DNA from: Chitinophagaceae bacterium
GTDB lineage: Bacteria; Bacteroidota; Bacteroidia; Chitinophagales; Chitinophagaceae
Length of the DNA: 32,661 nt
Assembly: GCA_017882215.1 (NCBI GenBank)
Contig: JADGPX010000004.1
Location: 1 to 32,661, forward strand
Reading direction: 5' to 3'
The notes below the pieces were generated by a model that had not been told where the DNA came from, did no database searches, and was given only the letters and a program-made list of their open reading frames with translations. The translations under genes and the position numbers were made by a program. Positions 18,025-27,136 of the stretch are shown here, in pieces. The first letter of the stretch is position 1; every line of letters starts with the position of its first letter.

Positions 18025-20148
18025 TTAATTAAATTTTGGATTATTAACAATTTGATTAATAATTGATGGTATATTATCTACGGGAGATTGACAGGTATAG
18101 TTGCGACATAAATAAATTAATGGTTTAGTAGAAACACTTTTTTGGGCTAACAATGGGTATTCATCCTCCTGAGGATTGTTGGTACATTGAAGCACTTTAT
18201 TTGGAATGAAATGGGTGATTAATTCATCTCTTAAATTTTCAAATCCATTGCCGCAAATGGCTATTTCATTTATACCGGCAAATATATCAATAAGCAAACA
18301 AGCCCAGTTACCAAAAGAAGTTGGGTATTTAATTATTAATTCTGATAAGTTATTTAAAAATCCGGCAGCTTTTTGTTTCCATGTTGTGTTATCTAAAATT
18401 ACAGAAAGATAAAAAAGATTACCAGCCATAACGGAATTTCCTGAAGGCACAGCGCCATCATAAATTTCTTTTTTCCGTACAATAACATCATTTTGTTTTT
18501 TGCCTGAATAATAAAAAAAATCTTCTTCCGAAGCAGTAAAATTTTCAAAAACATATTCTGTTAACGAGCGGGCATACTCTATATATTTATTATCAGATGT
18601 TATTTCCTGCAGAGAAATGCAAGCCTCTATCAAACATGCATACTCATCTAAAAAGGCAGGGTATTTTGCCATCCCTTCTTTATATGTATGATACAATTCA
18701 AAATCATTATCATTTACTTTAAAATTGGAAAATAAAAAATTAAAATTTTCGATAGCCATTTCTTTATAGCGGCTTATATCCAATGCTGCGGCAGCTTTAC
18801 ACAAAGTGGTTATCATTAAAGCATTCCATCCAAGTAATATTTTATCATCGGTAAGTGGGCGAATTCTTTTGTTCCTGATTTTTAAAAGTTTCTCTTCTGA
18901 AGATTTTAGTTGTTGTTCAGCTTTTCCTTCATCTAAATTTTTTTGTCTGGCAAAATCATGTAACGGTGTAAGTACCCTCAAAATGTTTTTATGTTCCTCC
19001 TTCTCCAAAGGAGTCCTTTTGGACATAGGAGTCCTTTCGGACCAATTACCATTTGGTGTAACATCATAATATTCACAAAACAAAACTGCATCATTACCCA
19101 AAATCTCATTTATCTCTTCATAACTCCATACATAATATTTACCCTCCTCTCCTTCGCTGTCTGCATCAAGTGCAGAATAGAATCCTCCATTTTCATGCAT
19201 CAATTGTTTTTCAACAAAATCAATTGTTTGTTCTATTGTTTTTTTATAAGATGCATTTGGGGTTATTTGGTAAGCATCACTTAATGTGCGGATCAGTAGC
19301 GCATTATCATACAACATTTTTTCAAAGTGAGGAGCCAGCCATTCAGCATCTGTCGAATACCTTGCAAACCCTCCTCCTATCTGATCATAAATACCGCCTT
19401 GTATCATTTTATCCAGGCTAAGGCATGCCTGATTTAATGCCTCTTCATTTTTTGTATAATGGTGATAGCGCAACAGGTAGTTGATGGTAAAAGTTTGCGG
19501 AAATTTTGGAGCATTGCCAAAACCACCCCATTTTTTATCAGCCTGCTTCATTATGTTTTCAAAAATTTCATCAACTTGTTGCTTTGTGAAAATTTCCCCG
19601 GGCAGATCTATAGATAAATTTTTTATTTGTGTATTTATATTAGAGCGACCAATGTGTTGTGTAAGTTCTTCTGCCTGCGCTTCTACCTCTTGCCTTTTTT
19701 CTTTGAATAATTTAGAAACGCCTTGTAAAACTTCTTTCCACGAAGCCCTGTTAAAAGCCTTTTGCGGAGGAAAATATGTTCCGCCATAAAATGGTTTTCT
19801 ATCTGGCGTAAGAAAAACATTTAATGGCCAGCCTCCGCTACCAGTCATAGTTTGCACTGCACCCATATAAATATGATCAAGATCAGGCCGCTCTTCCCTG
19901 TCAATTTTTATATTGATGAAATTATCATTCATCAGCTTTGCCGTTTCTTCATCTTCAAAACTCTCGTGTTCCATTACATGACACCAATGGCAGGCTGAAT
20001 AACCAATGCTTACAAGGATGGGTTTATCTTCTTCTTTTGCTTTTTGCAATGCTTTATCTCCCCAGGGATACCAGTTTACAGGATTATGTGCATGTTGTAA
20101 AAGATAAGGGCTTGATTCATCAGCAAGTTTATTGGTAAATTTTGGCAT
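18025..20148 (-). CDS. Thioredoxin domain-containing protein (DUF255 / YyaL / SSP411-like)
   Basis: [63 protein letters not shown]. Confidence 0.95.
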   Translation of the reverse strand: MPKFTNKLADESSPYLLQHAHNPVNWYPWGDKALQKAKEEDKPILVSIGYSACHWCHVMEHESFEDEETAKLMNDNFINIKIDREERPDLDHIYMGAVQTMTGSGGWPLNVFLTPDRKPFYGGTYFPPQKAFNRASWKEVLQGVSKLFKEKRQEVEAQAEELTQHIGRSNINTQIKNLSIDLPGEIFTKQQVDEIFENIMKQADKKWGGFGNAPKFPQTFTINYLLRYHHYTKNEEALNQACLSLDKMIQGGIYDQIGGGFARYSTDAEWLAPHFEKMLYDNALLIRTLSDAYQITPNASYKKTIEQTIDFVEKQLMHENGGFYSALDADSEGEEGKYYVWSYEEINEILGNDAVLFCEYYDVTPNGNWSERTPMSKRTPLEKEEHKNILRVLTPLHDFARQKNLDEGKAEQQLKSSEEKLLKIRNKRIRPLTDDKILLGWNALMITTLCKAAAALDISRYKEMAIENFNFLFSNFKVNDNDFELYHTYKEGMAKYPAFLDEYACLIEACISLQEITSDNKYIEYARSLTEYVFENFTASEEDFFYYSGKKQNDVIVRKKEIYDGAVPSGNSVMAGNLFYLSVILDNTTWKQKAAGFLNNLSELIIKYPTSFGNWACLLIDIFAGINEIAICGNGFENLRDELITHFIPNKVLQCTNNPQEDEYPLLAQKSVSTKPLIYLCRNYTCQSPVDNIPSIINQIVNNPKFN
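18999..19043. repeat. Multi-palindromic in-frame insertion with 18-nt tandem duplication inside the DUF255 gene
   Basis: CTCC-AAA-GGAG, GTCC-TTTT-GGAC and GTCC-TTTC-GGAC hairpins. AGGAGTCCTTTTGGACAT / AGGAGTCCTTTCGGACCA repeat at period 18. Encodes [16 protein letters not shown]. Confidence 0.7.
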
Positions 20149-20241
20149 GAGTTTTTTGAGACAACAAAGATGCCAAATGAATTCTTATTTTTAACTCAAA
20201 CCAAAGTTCTTACTTATTATTTTTTTTTATCACAAAAAGTA

Positions 20242-20249
20242 TATTTTTG
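20242..20249 (+). promoter_or_regulatory. Candidate -7 box upstream of acpP
   Basis: TATTTTTG matches TAnnTTTG, 28 nt before the acpP ATG. Confidence 0.45.
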
Positions 20250-20276
20250 TAGCAGTTTAAACTAAACTTTACTATC

Positions 20277-20513
20277 ATGTCAGACATAGCGTCAAGAGTT
20301 AAAAAAATTATTGTTGACAAATTAGGTGTTGACGAAGCAGAGGTTACACCAGAAGCTTCTTTCACTAACGATTTAGGTGCCGATAGTTTGGACACCGTAG
20401 AATTAATTATGGAATTTGAAAAGGAATTTAATATTTCTATTCCTGATGAGCAGGCTGAAACCATTACTACTGTTGGGCAGGCTGTAACGTACTTAGAAGA
20501 ACACGCTAAGTAA
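20277..20513 (+). CDS. acpP: Acyl carrier protein
   Basis: [54 protein letters not shown] phosphopantetheine site. Confidence 0.98.
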   Translation: MSDIASRVKKIIVDKLGVDEAEVTPEASFTNDLGADSLDTVELIMEFEKEFNISIPDEQAETITTVGQAVTYLEEHAK

Positions 20514-20545
20514 TTATCTTTTATAATTATTGCAGGTAAGCTTTT

Positions 20546-21799
20546 ATGGAATTAAAAAGAGTTGTTGTAACCGGGATGGGTGCTATAACGCCATTGGGCA
20601 AATCTGTACCAGAATATTGGGATGGATTGATAAATGGCGTGTCAGGCGCTGATAACATTACACAATTTGACACCTCAAAATTTAAAACCAAATTTGCCTG
20701 CGAGGTAAAAGATTTTGAACCCACCAATTATTTAGAGAGAAAGGAAGCCCGAAAAATTGACCGGTTTACACAATTTGCATTAATAGCCAGCGATCAGGCA
20801 GTTAATGATGCGGGCATTTCAAAAGATAATGTAAATGTTGACAGAGTGGGAGTGATTTTTGCCAGTGGTATTGGAGGTTTAATTACTTTCCAGGATGATG
20901 TAATGGAATTTGCCCGCGGTGACGGCACTCCACGTTTCAATCCTTTCTTTATCCCCAAAATGATATTGGATATTGCTGCAGGACAAATATCAATGCGCCA
21001 TGGTTTCAGAGGCCCAAACTATGCTGTTGTCAGCGCATGTGCATCAAGCACAAATGCAATTATTGAAGCTTTTGATAATATTCGTATAGGAAGAGCAGAT
21101 ATAATTATTACCGGCGGCAGTGAAGCAGTAATAAGAGAGGCTGGCGTTGGGGGATTTAATGCAATGAAAGCCTTAAGTGAAAGAAATGATGATCCTAAAA
21201 CAGCATCCCGCCCTTTTGATAAAGACAGGGATGGATTTGTGATGGGTGAAGGTTCAGGTATTGTAGTTCTTGAATCTCTTGATCACGCTTTGGCAAGAGG
21301 AGCAAAGATTTATTGTGAGATTGCAGGTGGCGGAACTACTGCAGATGCATATCATATTACAGCGCCACATCCTGAAGGTTTGGGTGCACAAAATGTAATG
21401 ATTGTTGCGCTGAAAGATGCAGGAATGAAAACGGAAGATATTGATTACATAAATGTTCATGGCACATCTACTCCTCTTGGCGACATAGCAGAAACAAAAG
21501 CGATTTTAAATGTGTTTGGAGAAAATGCATATAAATTAAATATTAGCTCTACTAAATCAATGACAGGTCATTGTCTTGGCGCTGCAGGAGTTATGGAAGC
21601 GCTGGCTTGCATTTTAGCGGTAACAAAAGATGTTATTCCTCCTACAATAAATCATTTTACTGATGATCCTGATCTTGATCCTAAATTAAATTTTACTTTT
21701 AACAAAGCACAGCATCGTGTAGTTAATGCAGCGCTAAGCAATACATTCGGATTTGGCGGGCATAATGCATCTGTTATAATAAAGAAGTACAGAGCCTGA
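20546..21799 (+). CDS. fabF: Beta-ketoacyl-ACP synthase II
   Basis: RVVVTGMGAITPLG, VSACASSTNAI, NVHGTSTPLGD, SMTGHCLGAAGVMEA, NTFGFGGHNA. Confidence 0.98.
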   Translation: MELKRVVVTGMGAITPLGKSVPEYWDGLINGVSGADNITQFDTSKFKTKFACEVKDFEPTNYLERKEARKIDRFTQFALIASDQAVNDAGISKDNVNVDRVGVIFASGIGGLITFQDDVMEFARGDGTPRFNPFFIPKMILDIAAGQISMRHGFRGPNYAVVSACASSTNAIIEAFDNIRIGRADIIITGGSEAVIREAGVGGFNAMKALSERNDDPKTASRPFDKDRDGFVMGEGSGIVVLESLDHALARGAKIYCEIAGGGTTADAYHITAPHPEGLGAQNVMIVALKDAGMKTEDIDYINVHGTSTPLGDIAETKAILNVFGENAYKLNISSTKSMTGHCLGAAGVMEALACILAVTKDVIPPTINHFTDDPDLDPKLNFTFNKAQHRVVNAALSNTFGFGGHNASVIIKKYRA

Positions 21800-21861
21800 T
21801 AATTCATTCTCATTTTATAATTGACTTAATAATATTACTTTCGGGTAAATAAATTTCTTTT

Positions 21862-22584
21862 GTGCAATTCCTGAAAAACTTTCTTGATAATAAATCTGAT
21901 AAAGAATTTAAAAAACAACTTCGTAATGTGCTCGGTTTTGTTCCCGAAAATTTAAGTTTATACAAAACCGCATTAAGCCATCGATCAATAAGAGAAGGAA
22001 CTGATGAAAATAATGAACGGCTTGAATTTTTAGGAGACGCTGTGCTTAGCTCACTTGTAGGGCATTATCTTTTTATGCGATACCCATATAAGGACGAAGG
22101 GTTTTTAACTGAAATGAGAAGCAAGATGGTGAACAGGAATCAATTAAATGATATCGCTTTAAAAATGGGTTTAAAGAAGATAACCTTCTATAATAAATTT
22201 GATAGCTCACTTAAAATATCACAGATCTTTGGTAATACTTTAGAAGCCGTTGTAGGTGCTGTTTATCTTGATAAAGGATATAAAAAAACACAGAAGTGGG
22301 TTACCAGGCATATTATCAATCCCCATCTTTATATGGATGATCTCGAAAATCTTGATATCAATCAGAAAAATAAATTGTATGGCTGGGCAAATAAGAATGG
22401 CAAGATCCTGGAATTTGAAACTTTGGATGAAAGAATAGAAAACGGAAGAAGATTATTTACCATTGGCGCAATGGTAAACGGAGAATTGATTGCACAAGCA
22501 AAGGCTTATAATAAAAAAGACGCAAGCCAGGTAGCTGCGCAAATTGCTGTTGAAAAATTAGGCATTGAACTAAAACCGATGTAG
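21862..22584 (+). CDS. rnc: Ribonuclease III
   Basis: NERLEFLGDAVLSSLVGHYLF, EAVVGAVYLDKGY, C-terminal dsRBD. GTG start. Confidence 0.96.
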   Translation: MQFLKNFLDNKSDKEFKKQLRNVLGFVPENLSLYKTALSHRSIREGTDENNERLEFLGDAVLSSLVGHYLFMRYPYKDEGFLTEMRSKMVNRNQLNDIALKMGLKKITFYNKFDSSLKISQIFGNTLEAVVGAVYLDKGYKKTQKWVTRHIINPHLYMDDLENLDINQKNKLYGWANKNGKILEFETLDERIENGRRLFTIGAMVNGELIAQAKAYNKKDASQVAAQIAVEKLGIELKPM

Positions 22585-22587
22585 AAT

Positions 22588-22660
22588 GGTTTAACGTTTA
22601 AAGGTTTAAAGTTGGATGTTTAACCTTAAACGTTTTAAACGACTTAAACGCTTTAAACGA
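22588..22660. repeat. TTTAAACG-type hairpin/tandem repeat between rnc and gpsA
   Basis: GGTTTAACGTTTAAAGGTTTAAAG, spacer, then AACCTTAAACGTTTTAAACGACTTAAACGCTTTAAACG. Ends 4 nt before the gpsA ATG. Confidence 0.7.
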
Positions 22661-22664
22661 ATAC

Positions 22665-23735
22665 ATGGTTCAGACATTTAAATTCGGCATAATTGGCAGC
22701 GGCAGCTGGGGAACGGCTTTGGCTAAAATTCTAACCGATAATAAAAACAAAATCAATTGGTGGATACGAAGCGAAGAAACTATCAAACATTTATTAACCC
22801 GCCGTCACAATCCGCAATATTTAAGCAGTGTTTTTTTTGATACAACTTTATTACATCTTACTGCAAACGTATCTGAAGTAATTAAAAATTCTGATTGCAT
22901 TATCATTGTCGTTCCTTCAGCATATGCTGTAGATACACTAGGTAATCTAGATAAAAATATTTTTAAAGAGAAAAAAATTGTATCTGCCATTAAGGGAATA
23001 TTACCAGACCAAAACTTATTGCTTAATGATTATTTAAAACAGCAATTTAATGTTGAACTCGAAAATTATTTTGCCGTATTAGGCCCATGCCATGCAGAAG
23101 AAGTTGCTTCAGAAAAATTATCTTACCTAACCTTTTCAGGCATTGATGAAAATGCCACAAGACTTATTGCTACTTATTTTAAAACAGATTATCTCAACAC
23201 AATTATAAACCATGATATTTACGGAGTTCAGTTTGCGGCTATCTTAAAAAATATTTATGCATTAGGTGCAGGTATTGCTCATGGCCTGGATTATGGTGAT
23301 AATTTTTTGAGTGTTCTTATTGCTAACAGCGCTGATGAAATGGCAGGATTTTTACGCAAGGCAGGCATAAAAAATGTGGAGGTTGGTACTATTGAGCATA
23401 CTGCTGTAACAAAAAATGCTTCTTCGACAGGCTCAGGACGGGAAACAACAAATTATGCGGCTTCCGTTTACTTAGGCGACCTTTTAGTTACCTGTTATTC
23501 ACTTTACAGCCGGAACAGAACTTTTGGCAATATGATCGGCAAAGGATATTCTGTAAAAGCCGCCCAGCTTGAATTAAGCATGGTTGCCGAAGGGTACAAT
23601 GCCAGCAAGTGCATGTATATAATCAATAAAAGTATACATGCTGATATGCCCATTGCAGAAACTATTTATAAAATTTTATGGGAGAATCTTTCGGCATCTC
23701 AAGGATTTAAAAAGATAGAAGAAACGCTGGTTTGA
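22665..23735 (+). CDS. gpsA: Glycerol-3-phosphate dehydrogenase [NAD(P)+]
   Basis: FGIIGSGSWGTALAKIL, VPSAYAVDTL, LGPCHAEEVA, LKNIYALGAGIAHGL, MVAEGYNASK. Confidence 0.96.
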   Translation: MVQTFKFGIIGSGSWGTALAKILTDNKNKINWWIRSEETIKHLLTRRHNPQYLSSVFFDTTLLHLTANVSEVIKNSDCIIIVVPSAYAVDTLGNLDKNIFKEKKIVSAIKGILPDQNLLLNDYLKQQFNVELENYFAVLGPCHAEEVASEKLSYLTFSGIDENATRLIATYFKTDYLNTIINHDIYGVQFAAILKNIYALGAGIAHGLDYGDNFLSVLIANSADEMAGFLRKAGIKNVEVGTIEHTAVTKNASSTGSGRETTNYAASVYLGDLLVTCYSLYSRNRTFGNMIGKGYSVKAAQLELSMVAEGYNASKCMYIINKSIHADMPIAETIYKILWENLSASQGFKKIEETLV

Positions 23736-23751
23736 TTCTGTAATTTTAAAT

Positions 23752-23940
23752 ATGGAAAGTGTTTTAATAACTCCGAGGGATAAAAATGAATTGAATCTGA
23801 TTAAAACTTTATTGGAAAAAATGAATATTTCTAAAAAAAATTTATCTGATACTGAAAAGGAGGATTGGGCTTTGCTTAAATTAATGCTTCAGGCAGACAG
23901 AAATAATTTAGTTTTAGAGAAAGAAATATTTAAACTTTAA
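23752..23940 (+). CDS. Small antitoxin-like protein without an adjacent toxin
   Basis: 62 aa, MESVLITPRDKNELNLIKTLLEKMNISKKNLSDTEKEDWALLKLMLQADRNNLVLEKEIFKL. The pattern resembles small Bacteroidota antitoxin-like proteins. Confidence 0.55.
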   Translation: MESVLITPRDKNELNLIKTLLEKMNISKKNLSDTEKEDWALLKLMLQADRNNLVLEKEIFKL

Positions 23941-25078
23941 TTTCTAAAAAAAATAGATCTGCAGCAATTCCATCTGCAAATAATTTCCCTTCTTTAGTTA
24001 GAATAATTTTCTCATCTTCAATTTTTAATTTTGAATTGATCTCATACTTCCTGCTTGCAGCTTGCACTTTACAGCATTTCTCTTCTCCAAATTTTTCTTT
24101 TACAAAACTCAAATCCAATCCTTCCAACGTTCTCAAAGAAGTCATAATATATTCATTCAGTTTTTGCACCTCAGAAAGTTTTTCTTCCTCATAAGGAATT
24201 TTATTCTTTTGCAATGATTGAATATAGAGAGCATTGTTACTCACATTCCACCGCCGAAAATTTCCATCAAATGAATGCGCTGATGGACCAATGCCAATGT
24301 AAGATTTACGCTGCCAATAGCTACTGTTATGTTTGCTTCTGTAACCAGGCTTTGCAAAATTCGAGATCTCATAATGCTCATATCCTGCATCCTGAAGCCA
24401 ACTTGTTAATAATAAAAATTGAGCTGCCTGTTTTTCCGGATCAACATCTTCTTTCTTCTTTAATTTGATCATTTTCTGCAAGGCAGTATTGGGTTCTACA
24501 GTTAATGCATAACAGGAGACATGAGGCACATTAAGATCAATTATAGTTTGAACATTTTTTTTCCAATCATCATCAGATAAAGTTGGAGTGCCATAAATAA
24601 GATCAACAGAATAATTTTGAAAACCTGCGTCTTTAACTAACTGAATGCATCGTAACGCCTGTTCTGCATTGTGTGCCCTGTTCATCCAATCAAGATCTTC
24701 CTGTTTAAAAGATTGAACACCTATACTGAAACGGTTTATTCCAATTGATTTCCATTCGGCTAATTTTATTTCATTGATGTCATCCGGATTTGCCTCCAAA
24801 GTAATTTCTGCATCTTCTGCTACCTGAAAATGTTGATGAGCCGTATCCAACAATTTCTTTATTTCATTAACCGTTAATATACTTGGTGTACCTCCGCCAA
24901 AATAAATAGTGTCAGCCCCACCTAAATCCTCCCCTTTAGGGAGGACTTTTGTGAGCTTCATTTCATTAATCATTGCATCGATCATTTCATCCTTTTGCTT
25001 TAATGAAGTAGAAAAATGAAAATTGCAATAATAACAAGCCTGTTTGCAAAAAGGAATATGGAAATAGATACCAGACAA
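23930..25078 (-). CDS. hemW: Radical SAM family heme chaperone HemW (coproporphyrinogen III oxidase-like)
   Basis: GIYFHIPFCKQACYYCNFHFS, DTIYFGGGTPSIL, EANPDD, GINRFSIGVQSF, SVDLIYGTPT. Confidence 0.95.
   Translation of the reverse strand: MSGIYFHIPFCKQACYYCNFHFSTSLKQKDEMIDAMINEMKLTKVLPKGEDLGGADTIYFGGGTPSILTVNEIKKLLDTAHQHFQVAEDAEITLEANPDDINEIKLAEWKSIGINRFSIGVQSFKQEDLDWMNRAHNAEQALRCIQLVKDAGFQNYSVDLIYGTPTLSDDDWKKNVQTIIDLNVPHVSCYALTVEPNTALQKMIKLKKKEDVDPEKQAAQFLLLTSWLQDAGYEHYEISNFAKPGYRSKHNSSYWQRKSYIGIGPSAHSFDGNFRRWNVSNNALYIQSLQKNKIPYEEEKLSEVQKLNEYIMTSLRTLEGLDLSFVKEKFGEEKCCKVQAASRKYEINSKLKIEDEKIILTKEGKLFADGIAADLFFLEIKV
24915..24950. repeat. Palindromic in-frame insertion in hemW
   Basis: GCCCCACCTAAATCCTCCCCTTTAGGGAGGACTTTT with TCCTCCC-CTTTA-GGGAGGA stem. 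Encodes KVLPKGEDLGGA just before the conserved DTIYFGGGTPS. Confidence 0.7.
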
Positions 25079-25095
25079 AGTTTTTAGATTTAACT

Positions 25096-25111
25096 ACCGA
25101 TAGCTGTCGGT
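25096..25111. repeat. 16-nt near-perfect palindrome ACCGATAGCTGTCGGT
   Basis: 7 Watson-Crick pairs plus one G-T pair across 8 positions; intergenic between hemW and the decayed OMP gene. Confidence 0.6.
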
Positions 25112-25136
25112 GATTATAATTTAGATTTGAACATTA

Positions 25137-26137
25137 ATGAAAGCCTTCCAAAGAAAATATTAGTTTTTTCATATTTTATTCATTTCATGCTGCTGCTTAA
25201 TTAGTACAGATGCTTTTTCTCAAAATAATTATCGCCTGATAATACATTCGGCTGACAAAGATAGTTCCTTATCACAAAGTAGTAAGTTAAACAGAATACA
25301 ATCCCTTAAACTGCAAACTTCATTTTTCAACAGGCAGCTGTGCACAAATTATATATCCAAGCTGCCTGAAATACTTGCTGCCAAAGGATATCCGGCTGTA
25401 TCGGTAGACTCAGTATTTTATGATTCAACATCAACTCATATCAATTTATATTTAGGAGAGCAGTATAAATGGATTGAAATAAATACTGATAGCATAGATA
25501 AAAAGCTGCTAAATGAAACCGGCTGGAACGCCAGGCTATTTCATAATAATAAAATGGATTTCTCCCAATTACAGAACCAACAACAAAAAATTTTAGATTA
25601 CTATGAAACAAGAGAATATCCTTTTGCTACGATAAAATTGGACAGTATTAAAATTAAAGAAGATAAAATAAAAGCACAACTAAAAATAGATAAAGGATCC
25701 TTATATCTTATCGACAGCATTCGTGTATATGGCAAAGTAAAAATTAAAAATCTTTTTTTGCAGCGATATCCTGGTATTGAAAAAGGAAGCCTTTACGATA
25801 AAATAAATTGCAAAATATCAGCAAAAGGCTTTTGGAACTTCCCTATTTTGATGAGGAAAGTATCTATGCATAACAATATGCAATATTCACTGCTGAATAC
25901 AGGTACCTGACAGGAATTAATTCTTATCTGTTTGGATTTACTGATATAAGGATCACAAAAACTCATTTTCAAACAACTAATTTTACCAATAATTATTTTT
26001 CAGCAGGTTTAGGATTGAGTTTTGAAACTAAGTTTGGAATATTAAATGTGAGCTATGCAATTGGCAAAAGGAATGATATAAAATTTGACCTGCGTGAAGC
26101 TTCCAAAATACATTTTGGGTATATAAATTATTTTTGA
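25137..26137 (+). pseudogene. Decayed Omp85/BamA-TamA-like outer membrane protein gene
   Basis: MKAFQRKY*FFHILFISCCCLISTDAFSQNNYR... (TAG 25161-25163), POTRA-like region, frameshift at the A-run 25800-25803, resumed frame LQNISKRLLELPYFDEESIYA*, then a short barrel end ...FSAGLGLSFETKFGILNVSYAIGKRNDIKFDLREASKIHFGYINYF*. Confidence 0.75.
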
Positions 26138-26141
26138 TTGA

Positions 26142-27041
26142 ATGAAAGCTTATAGAATACAAACCTTTTTTATCGCTCTTGTCTTTATATTTTTTGTTAG
26201 AGACTGTCCGGCGCAGGTAAAAAATGACAGTTCAATAATAAAGCTTGATTCTTTACAACTATCTGATTCAATCAATCCCGATAACTATCAGGATAAAAAT
26301 CACACAACCACTTTAGATTTTTTCTTAAAAAAAAATAAATATCTTAATGCTACAACAACACCCGTTTCTTTAGCAGCAAAACAAAAGACCAAAAATGGAA
26401 AAGAATTTTTATTTTATCTTTTAGGCATAGTCATTTTATTACTTGCCCTGTTTAAAATTTTTTATATCAGGTATTTCAACAATATTTTCAGAGTTTTCTT
26501 TAATACTTCACTCCGGCAAAATCAACTTACAGATCTTTTATTACAAGCTAAACTGCCATCGTTGATATTTAATATTTTTTTTGTGATCAGTGCAGGATTG
26601 TATGCATGGCTTCTGTTAGATCACTATCATCTGCTTAAAGAAAGCAATAATTATATCTTTATAGCATTATCAATTTTATTTGTGGGAATCATATATTTCG
26701 GAAAATTTCTATTACTAAAACTTATTGGATGGATTTCCGGTATGGGTGCCGCAACTGATCAATACATCTTTGTTATATTTTTAATTAACAAGATAATTGG
26801 CATTCTTCTTATCCCCTTTATTATTCTATTAGCTTTTGCACCATCTAATTGGCTAACTGCTATAATTATATTATCCTTCTGTGTTATAGGCATACTTTTT
26901 TTACTGCGCTATTTACGATCGTATGGATTGTTACAAAATCAGTTAAAAATTAATCGCTTCCACTTTTTACTTTATATAATTGGTATGGAACTTTTACCAA
27001 TTCTACTAATTTATAAATTGGTAATCCGGGTGTTATTGTAA
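26142..27041 (+). CDS. DUF4271 domain-containing membrane protein
   Basis: Signal peptide plus several TM helices; located upstream of hemD. Confidence 0.75.
   Translation: MKAYRIQTFFIALVFIFFVRDCPAQVKNDSSIIKLDSLQLSDSINPDNYQDKNHTTTLDFFLKKNKYLNATTTPVSLAAKQKTKNGKEFLFYLLGIVILLLALFKIFYIRYFNNIFRVFFNTSLRQNQLTDLLLQAKLPSLIFNIFFVISAGLYAWLLLDHYHLLKESNNYIFIALSILFVGIIYFGKFLLLKLIGWISGMGAATDQYIFVIFLINKIIGILLIPFIILLAFAPSNWLTAIIILSFCVIGILFLLRYLRSYGLLQNQLKINRFHFLLYIIGMELLPILLIYKLVIRVLL
26275..26294. repeat. 20-nt palindrome ATCCCGATAACTATCAGGAT inside the DUF4271 gene
   Basis: 8 of the 9 outer positions pair; encodes NPDNYQD. Shares core CCGATARCTRTC with 25096..25111. Confidence 0.5.
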
Positions 27042-27136
27042 CTTCTAAATCCCTTTCGTTAATATTTTTGTAAGGCTAAATAAATGATTTTCTACAAAAA
27101 ATGCGTACATTTGCGAACCCGCATGAATTATACACA

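Noticed and set aside
18806-19789. Plus-strand ORFs antisense to the DUF255 gene (18806, 18991, 19170, 19481)
   Set aside because: Shadow ORFs of a well-supported minus-strand gene with low-complexity or unnatural composition.
20277-23735. acpP-fabF-rnc-gpsA as a specialised fatty-acid or polyketide cluster
   Set aside because: Ordinary housekeeping genes; acpP-fabF-rnc order is common, with no accessory biosynthetic enzymes nearby.
605-25163. Stop-codon recoding (UGA or UAG) as an explanation for the two interrupted genes
   Set aside because: Both TGA and TAG end other well-supported genes here (for example gpsA with TGA, rnc with TAG), no selenocysteine-like context was seen, and the OMP gene has additional lesions.
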